A stretch of 11,171 bases of DNA, from assembly GCA_040757115.1 (NCBI GenBank), contig JBFLYA010000123.1:1-11171 (forward strand), read 5' to 3'. This document shows positions 7,598 through 11,171 of the stretch, piece after piece (position 1 is the stretch's first letter; each line of letters begins with the position of its first letter). The stretch is from a bacterium. Lineage in GTDB: Bacteria; UBA9089; CG2-30-40-21; SBAY01. Position numbers and translations under genes: made by a program. The notes beneath the pieces are model-generated. The model searched no databases and had not been told where the DNA came from. It worked only from the letters and a program-made list of their open reading frames with translations.

Positions 7598-7803
7598 GTA
7601 ACTATTCACCGCAGAGACGCGGAGACACAGAGAAAAAATTAAAATCTATTGGCTATACGCTTAATTCCATTTCTAATAGACCTGGACCTAATGTCTTATG
7701 TATTTCAATTGCTGTACCAATAATTTTTTCTGTTATCTGATTTATTTCCATGTTTTCTCTGTTCCTCTGCGTCTCTGCGGTGAATTACTATCTGAACGGT
7801 TAC
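7598..7803 (-). mobile_element. Element E: inverted-repeat element carrying a GxxExxY relic
   Basis: The left end GTAACTATTCACCGCAGAG starts at 7598. The right end, read on the - strand from 7803, is GTAACCGTTCAG followed by a second GTAATTCACCGCAGAG. The CACCGCAGAGACGC arms (7608-7637 and about 7753-7782) are near-perfect inverted repeats. The outer right 12 bp are identical to the family A end at 76. No 8-bp duplication is present (GAACTGCT left, AATTTGAA right), so this insertion is older or has been rearranged. It lies between the birA stop and the ribosome-binding site of the 817-codon gene. Confidence 0.7.
7653..7751 (-). pseudogene. Truncated GxxExxY-family gene remnant
   Basis: Read on the - strand from the ATG at 7751, the 32 codons give [20 protein letters not shown] followed by [12 protein letters not shown] and a stop. 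The first 27 residues match the typical N-terminus of GxxExxY proteins (MEINxITEKIIGAAIEVHKxLGPGLLE), after which the family normally continues with a (S/A)xY motif and about 90 more residues. Here the frame leaves the family pattern directly after GLLE and stops, so most of the gene is deleted. The GxxExxY function is not established. The relic is framed by CCGCAGAGACGC arms, a pairing I recall as common around these genes in uncultured bacteria. Confidence 0.7.
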
Positions 7804-7821
7804 AATTTGAAAATGCTCTTA

Positions 7822-8592
7822 TCATACCATTACTTCTCCAGCGGTAATTATTTCTGTCTCTCCATTTTCTAATTCCACTAAAAGTCTTCCTTGTCCATCA
7901 ATTGACACCGCAGAGCCTTCTATTGATTTATCTGGTAATTGAACCGTTATGTGTCTGCCCACGATTGAGGATAACTGGTTGATTTCATTTAAAAAAGGAG
8001 CGAGATTTTGCACCTTCTTGAATTTAAGATAATCTTTTTCCATACCTTCCAATATCTTTGCTAAAATTTCTATTATCGGAATTTCTTTTCCCAATGCATC
8101 TTTGAGTGATGTTGCCTTTGATGGAAGTGTTTGAGAATCCACATTGACATTAATCCCTACCCCGATAATAATATATCTAACCGCAACTTCAACCGTTGAG
8201 CTTTCTGTCAATATTCCACCTACTTTTTTATTATTGAGATACAGGTCATTAGGCCATTTGATAAGGATATTCAGGTTAGTCATTTCTTTGATTGCCCGGG
8301 CAATACTCAAGGCAACTAAAATCGTCAATCCAGAGGCTTGATTTATGTTCATTAAGGTTGGTGTGAGGACCAAAGAAAACCACAAACCTCCTTTTGGGGA
8401 TATCCATGTTTTTGATGGTTGTCCTTTGCCTTCAGTCTGGATTTCGGCAATAACTAAAGTTCCTTCAGGTGCACCAAAAGCGGCTAATGAATGAGCAATA
8501 TCCTGAGTTGAACCCACCTCGTCAAATGTATGTATCTGCCGACCGAAAATTTTACTCACAAGATTTTCTTTAATCTCTTGTGCCTGCCACAT
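7822..8592 (-). CDS. birA: Biotin--[acetyl-CoA-carboxylase] ligase, monofunctional (no HTH)
   Basis: A 256-residue cytoplasmic enzyme that forms biotinyl-5'-AMP and transfers biotin to a lysine of the biotin carboxyl carrier protein. Catalytic-domain motifs are EVGSTQD (25-31), the biotin/ATP loop EGKGQPSKTW (54-63; most relatives have GRGRxGRxW), SPKGGLWFSL (65-74), IKWPNDLYLNNKKVGGILTE (111-130) and GVGINVN (144-150). The C-terminal domain (about 208-256) includes GQGRLLVELENGE. It lacks the N-terminal helix-turn-helix of E. coli BirA, so it should not act as a repressor. I chose the ATG at 8592 because GGAGCG lies upstream and family similarity starts there. A longer frame reaching 8697 adds 35 residues encoded by heptamer repeats and is unlikely to be translated. 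Confidence 0.9.
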   Translation of the reverse strand: MWQAQEIKENLVSKIFGRQIHTFDEVGSTQDIAHSLAAFGAPEGTLVIAEIQTEGKGQPSKTWISPKGGLWFSLVLTPTLMNINQASGLTILVALSIARAIKEMTNLNILIKWPNDLYLNNKKVGGILTESSTVEVAVRYIIIGVGINVNVDSQTLPSKATSLKDALGKEIPIIEILAKILEGMEKDYLKFKKVQNLAPFLNEINQLSSIVGRHITVQLPDKSIEGSAVSIDGQGRLLVELENGETEIITAGEVMV

Positions 8593-8605
8593 AAGTTTTC
8601 GCTCC

Positions 8606-8769
8606 TTTTCCCCTGAAAATAGGAAGTAGAAAGTAGAGAGTAGAAAGTAGAAAGTAAAGGAAACATCACTCCTCACGCCCATCTCCTTACCTCCCACCTT
8701 CTATCTCCTACCTACTATTTTCATCCTCATTTGTGAACCCACGGTTCATGAGCGTTTCCCCTGAAAATA
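8606..8769. repeat. Heptamer-repeat palindrome bounded by a 15-bp direct repeat
   Basis: TTTCCCCTGAAAATA occurs at 8607-8621 and again at 8755-8769. Between them lie five tandem 7-bp units of the type AGTAGAA (8625-8659) and then a pyrimidine-rich stretch (about 8680-8720, CATCTCCTTACCTCCCACC) with the same 7-bp rhythm in degenerate form. The two tracts are rough reverse complements, so the whole is an imperfect palindrome. A small hairpin GAACC-CAC-GGTTC (about 8735-8747) follows. This lies directly in the birA leader and probably separates the gene from its original upstream sequence. Confidence 0.6.
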
Positions 8770-8770
8770 C

Positions 8771-8801
8771 ATTCGCAGATTTCGCAGATTACACAGATTT
8801 T
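8771..8801. repeat. Short dispersed repeat (CGCAGATT type)
   Basis: CGCAGATTTCGCAGATTAC (8775-8793) contains two tandem CGCAGATT units and then ACACAGATTTT, of a kind I recall seeing dispersed in genomes of uncultured bacteria. Its right end is the 8-bp target duplication CAGATTTT (8794-8801) of element B1; the sequence resumes with a second CAGATTTT at 9156-9163. Confidence 0.5.
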
Positions 8802-9155
8802 AGAACGGTTCACTTTTGTTTGAAATCTTGTAAGCGTTCAGGTGGTGTAACAAAAGGAGATGTGGAGATTAAGGAGATAGGGAGATATTATTAAAAAAAT
8901 TGAAATTAATAGAAACTAATAGAAATTTATGGAAATTTGTTGTTTTCCACAATCAATTTCTACCTATTTCTATAAATTTCAATCTATTTCTATTATCTTA
9001 TCTCCATATCACTCTTATCTCCTTATCCCCTTTCTTACACTTTTGATATATAGCCTGAACGGTTACGAAATCTTGTGGTTAGAAAATGGACTGTGAATGT
9101 TTACAAATGTATATCCGAAACAAATCATAGGGAAAACGATAAAATGAACCGTCCC
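8802..9155 (-). mobile_element. Family B element, copy B1, interrupted by element A2
   Basis: The ends are AGAACGGTTCAC (8802-8813) and GAACCGTCCC (9146-9155), flanked by the exact 8-bp repeat CAGATTTT (8794-8801 and 9156-9163). Taking out A2 and one of its duplications leaves about 109 bp. B1 is inverted relative to copy B2 (9860-9994): its left 29 bp match the reverse complement of 9966-9994 at 26 positions, and its right end matches the reverse complement of 9860-9896 with about three mismatches. No coding capacity is visible. Confidence 0.8.
8830..9066 (-). mobile_element. Family A miniature inverted-repeat element, copy A2 (nested in B1)
   Basis: This is the reverse complement of A1, 237 bp long and lacking A1's 36-bp central insert. 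I count about two substitutions against A1. The ends are GTAAGCGTTCAGG (8830-8842) and CCTGAACGGTTAC (9054-9066), flanked by the exact 8-bp repeat GAAATCTT (8822-8829 and 9067-9074). The uninterrupted sequence can be seen in copy B2, where CAAGCTTTCAAAC (9966-9978) corresponds to the pre-insertion CAAGATTTCAAAC. This gives an internal empty-site control for the insertion. Confidence 0.92.
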
Positions 9156-9204
9156 CAGATTTTTAATTTTTCCTCCCTCGCTGGCGGGGAGATTGTTTGA
9201 TAGA

Positions 9205-9804
9205 TTATCCTGACAGAGCACTCCATAAATCCATCTTAAGTTGGGATATGGATTGAAATAATATCCCGTTCATCCCAATTTTACTTGCCGAGGCAATATG
9301 TTCTTTTATATCATCGATATAAATACATTTTTCTGCCTCAACATTTGCCCTTTTTAACGCTTCATAAAATATCTCTTTAGCTGGTTTGCTAAATCCTACC
9401 TGATATGATAAAATATACTCATCTATAAAATTTAAGACATCAAATTTAGCCATAGCGAATTCAAAGTGTATTTCGTTGGTATTTGACAATAAAAAGAGTT
9501 TATATCTACCTCTAAGACTCAATAATATCTCTTCAATCCCTTCATTTAGCCAGAAAATATCTTGCCAGATTTGTTTAAACCCTGTCAAGGAAATATTTAA
9601 TTTAAGTCTATTTGATACCTTTTTAAAAAAATCCCTTGTTGAAATCTTTCCTTCATCATACAATCGCTCTAATCCAGAGGTAAATATTATCTCATAAACT
9701 TGTTGTGGTGAAAATCTGGATATTTGAGATAATTTTCTACAGATGATATTATGGTCAAAATTTAAGATGACATTGCCTAAGTCAAAGATTATTAATTTAA
9801 TCAT
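9205..9804 (-). CDS. HAD-superfamily phosphatase, YihX-like
   Basis: A 199-residue cytoplasmic hydrolase. Motif I is IFDLGNV (6-12) with Asp8 as the expected nucleophile. The second acidic residue of the usual DxD is replaced by Gly10, as is normal for the YihX and epoxide-hydrolase-N-terminal branch. Motif II is LLSNTNE (105-111), motif III is Lys140 in GFSKPAKEIF, and motif IV is YIDDIKEH (162-169). E. coli YihX dephosphorylates alpha-glucose-1-phosphate; the substrate here is unproven. I start at the ATG at 9804 because motif I follows at once; a 48-residue extension upstream is encoded by repeat element C and is not credible. No Shine-Dalgarno sequence precedes this ATG: element C ends nine bases upstream, so the native leader seems to have been displaced and expression may be reduced. 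Confidence 0.85.
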   Translation of the reverse strand: MIKLIIFDLGNVILNFDHNIICRKLSQISRFSPQQVYEIIFTSGLERLYDEGKISTRDFFKKVSNRLKLNISLTGFKQIWQDIFWLNEGIEEILLSLRGRYKLFLLSNTNEIHFEFAMAKFDVLNFIDEYILSYQVGFSKPAKEIFYEALKRANVEAEKCIYIDDIKEHIASASKIGMNGILFQSISQLKMDLWSALSG

Positions 9805-9859
9805 AGTTGTAATGTAACTATTCAGCCACAGATGGACACGGATGAAACACTGAAAATTC

Positions 9860-9994
9860 GGGACGGTTCCTTTTATCGTTTTTCCTATGATTTTTGTTGG
9901 AAATTGGAAATTAGAAATTGGGCTTTTGTCTCTCTCCCTAATTTCCAATTTCTAATTTCAATCCGCAAGCTTTCAAACAAAAGTGAACCGTCCC
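9860..9994 (+). mobile_element. Family B element, copy B2 (nested in element C)
   Basis: This 135-bp non-coding element has ends GGGACGGTTC (9860-9869) and GAACCGTCCC (9985-9994), perfect 10-bp inverted repeats. The flanks GAAAATTC (9852-9859) and TAAAATTC (9995-10002) agree at seven of eight bases, consistent with an 8-bp target duplication. The centre has a palindrome of GGAAATTGGAAATTAGAAAT (from about 9899) and its approximate reverse complement ending near 9960, which is absent from B1. Confidence 0.75.
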
Positions 9995-10047
9995 TAAAAT
10001 TCGTAATCCGTGTCCGTAATTAGGCTAAAGGTTTTTCCGCCTGTTGT

Positions 10048-10089
10048 CCTCTGCCTTCTGCCCTCTGCCCTCTGCCTTCTGCCCTCTGT
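10048..10089. repeat. Six tandem 7-bp repeats (CYTCTGC)
   Basis: Six contiguous units, CCTCTGC, CTTCTGC, CCTCTGC, CCTCTGC, CTTCTGC and CCTCTGT, run without interruption. Short heptamer arrays of this kind resemble the STRR-type repeats described in cyanobacteria. This one lies inside element C, and a second heptamer array of different sequence is at 8625-8659. Confidence 0.85.
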
Positions 10090-10100
10090 ATTTATCCGTG

Positions 10101-10790
10101 CTAATCCGTGTTAATCAGTGGCTGAATAGTTACGACTAAAGTAAATATTTTATCCACTTCTTCTAAACTATTTACGACCAAATCGGCACAAGAGAAATCC
10201 AGTCCTTGAGTAAACTGGTTTGGAACAGCGATACATTTCATTTTAGCCGCTTTTGCTGACATTACACCTGTTAGTGCATCTTCTAACACCAGGCACTCTT
10301 GCGGACTAATGTTTAATTTTTCTGCGGCTAATAAGTAAATATCAGGATTTGGCTTACCGTATTTGACCTCTTCTCCAGAAACAATTACTTCAAACTGCTC
10401 AACGATGCCTAATTTATTAACAATCAATTCAATAAATCGTCTTTTGGAAGATGAGGCAATGGCTTTCCTTATTCCGATTTCATTTAATAGATGAAGGAGC
10501 TTAAAAAATCCAGGCATAGGTTTTATATTTTGTGCCAGAAGTCTTGTATAAATCTCTTCTCGCTCTTCTAAAAGCTTTATTGCTGGTTCCTCCAATTCAA
10601 GTTCTTCTTTGAATATCGTTAAACTTTCAATCGGGAGTCTTCCCATCAATTTTTGTTTAAGCGGTAGGGTAAAGCATTTACCTCTTTTTGCGGCTACCTG
10701 TTTCATTGCCTCAGAATATAAAGGCTCGGTATCAACCATTAGCCCATCCATATCAAAAATAACGGCTTTAATGGAGTAGTTTCTTTTCAT
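10101..10790 (-). CDS. HAD-superfamily hydrolase, beta-phosphoglucomutase-like (subfamily IA)
   Basis: A 229-residue cytoplasmic protein. Motif I is IFDMDGLMVDTEPLY (11-25) with nucleophile Asp13 and acid/base Asp15. The cap domain spans about 25-90. Motif II is ASSSKRR (112-118), motif III is Lys146 in GKPNPDIY and motif IV is LVLEDALTGV (167-176) with Glu170 and Asp171. Relatives include beta-phosphoglucomutases and small sugar-phosphate phosphatases; the substrate cannot be told from sequence. AGGG lies seven bases before the start on the - strand. The last ten residues (VTIQPLINTD, 220-229) and the stop are encoded entirely by the end of element C, entered at 10133 in codon phase, so the native C-terminus has been replaced. 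The catalytic domain is complete before that point, so activity is probably retained. Confidence 0.88.
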   Translation of the reverse strand: MKRNYSIKAVIFDMDGLMVDTEPLYSEAMKQVAAKRGKCFTLPLKQKLMGRLPIESLTIFKEELELEEPAIKLLEEREEIYTRLLAQNIKPMPGFFKLLHLLNEIGIRKAIASSSKRRFIELIVNKLGIVEQFEVIVSGEEVKYGKPNPDIYLLAAEKLNISPQECLVLEDALTGVMSAKAAKMKCIAVPNQFTQGLDFSCADLVVNSLEEVDKIFTLVVTIQPLINTD

Positions 10791-10819
10791 TAGTTTCCCT
10801 GTCTAAAGTTTCACCATTT

Positions 10820-10916
10820 GTAAGCGTTCAGCCACAGAGGCACAGAGTTCACAGAGAATTAAGGAAATTAACCACAAATGCACACGAATTAACCTCTGAC
10901 ATCCCATAAATGTAGT
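10820..10916 (+). mobile_element. Left part of a further GTAAGCGTTCAG-ended element (F)
   Basis: GTAAGCGTTCAGCCACAGAG (10820-10839) repeats the element-end sequence of families A, C and D, 30 bp upstream of the HAD start at 10790. It continues as short repeats of the CACAGAG and CACGAATTAACC types. No matching right end or second copy of the flank CACCATTT is found before the window ends, so the element is either incomplete or runs past the window. The boundary with the next repeat is arbitrary. Confidence 0.55.
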
Positions 10917-11171
10917 GCGAACCTTATTGCTTTTTCATAAATAGGTTCCTCTTTTGGGGAGAGCGATAGCAAGAAGAACTTTAATGTAAATATCAAAATG
11001 CAAATATCAAAATTACAATGCAAAATGCAAAAATACTTGTAAATTAACAAAGTAGCTGGAGAATATTTTGATTTTTGATTTGTAATTTTACATTTTGATG
11101 TTTGATTTTTAATTTATTTTATGGTATTCCAGAAAAGTGGAAGTTAATTTTGCAAAAACCATTAGGTTCGC
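10917..11171. repeat. Palindromic repeat G at the right edge
   Basis: GCGAACCTTATTGCTTTTTC (10917-10936) is matched at 16 of 20 positions by the reverse complement of the last 20 bases (11152-11171). A further GAACCT/AGGTTC pair lies at 10919 and 10943. The interior has A-rich arms (about 10985-11035, units such as CAAAATGCAAATATC) facing T-rich arms (about 11070-11115). This is probably another palindromic unit nested in F; its true end may lie beyond the window. No gene is visible here. Confidence 0.55.

Larger units (their letters stand above)
9814..10133 (-). mobile_element. Element C: inverted-repeat element between two HAD genes
   Basis: The ends GTAACTATTCAGCCAC (9814-9829) and GTGGCTGAATAGTTAC (10118-10133) are perfect 16-bp inverted repeats. 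They continue imperfectly as AGATGGACACGGAT on the left and, on the other strand, TGATTAACACGGATTAGCAC on the right. The GTAA ends agree with the IS66-type elements, but the flanks GTTGTAAT and GACTAAAG are not a target duplication. Inside lie copy B2 (9860-9994) and a heptamer array (10048-10089). No protein-coding content was found. Confidence 0.75.

Noticed and set aside
7552-7740. 62-codon + strand open frame
   Set aside because: It overlaps the start of the 817-codon gene and runs antisense through element E; the real coding trace there is the GxxExxY relic on the other strand.
8593-8697. 35-residue N-terminal extension of the biotin ligase
   Set aside because: The extension is translated heptamer repeat (phenylalanine/tyrosine-rich) and has no family similarity; the ATG at 8592 has a suitable ribosome-binding site.
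9178-9198. G/C-rich hairpin CTCCCTCGCTGGCGGGGAG after the YihX-like gene
   Set aside because: It is imperfect, and in the - strand reading direction it is followed by A residues instead of a T-run, so it does not meet the criteria for an intrinsic terminator.
9805-9948. 48-residue N-terminal extension of the YihX-like protein
   Set aside because: It is encoded by elements C and B2, whereas HAD motif I begins six residues after the ATG at 9804.
9832-10023. 63-codon + strand open frame
   Set aside because: It is contained in palindromic element C, without ribosome-binding site or recognisable protein features.
10048-10089. Possible CRISPR-like array
   Set aside because: The 7-bp units are directly adjacent without spacers, and no cas gene is present.

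Overview
The window is AT-rich, Gram-negative-type bacterial DNA, probably from an uncultured lineage. The evidence is a PorV/PorQ-type outer-membrane barrel protein, a polymerase/ligase of the Wzy/WaaL type, Sec signal peptides and good AGGAGG ribosome-binding sites. The sequence alone does not fix the phylum. I found no rRNA, tRNA, CRISPR array or intact transposase gene.

Layout. On the + strand a consensus promoter (41-69) serves a probable envelope operon: PorV-like barrel (386-1312), tandem VanZ-domain membrane protein (1322-2206) and O-antigen ligase/polymerase-like protein (2214-3491). A separate secreted protein of unknown function follows (4046-5062). On the - strand, reading from right to left, come a beta-phosphoglucomutase-like HAD hydrolase (10790-10101), a YihX-like HAD phosphatase (9804-9205), a biotin-protein ligase without its DNA-binding domain (8592-7822) and an 817-residue membrane protein with two GldG/DUF4350-like domains (7574-5121). 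The two arrays converge at a perfect hairpin (5082-5115).

The most striking content is between the genes. Most longer gaps hold a non-coding inverted-repeat element, together about 1.9 kb or 17% of the window. Family A-type ends read GTAA(C/G)CGTTCAG. Three insertions with such ends (76-348, 3488-3913, 8830-9066) have exact 8-bp target duplications. GTAA ends plus 8-bp duplications are the published hallmark of the IS66 family, so these look like non-autonomous IS66-type miniature elements (MITEs). Two copies differ by about two substitutions over 237 bp, so movement was recent. A second family (B, GGGACGGTTC ends, also about 8-bp duplications) is present twice; one copy has a family A element nested inside it and the other lies within a third element.

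The insertions touch gene function. One sits at the predicted transcription start of the porV-like operon. One supplies the stop codon of the ligase gene. One supplies the last ten codons and stop of one HAD gene and lies nine bases from the start of the next. One carries a 32-codon relic of a GxxExxY-family gene. The window reads as an ordinary chromosomal region being reshaped by nested palindromic mini-transposons.
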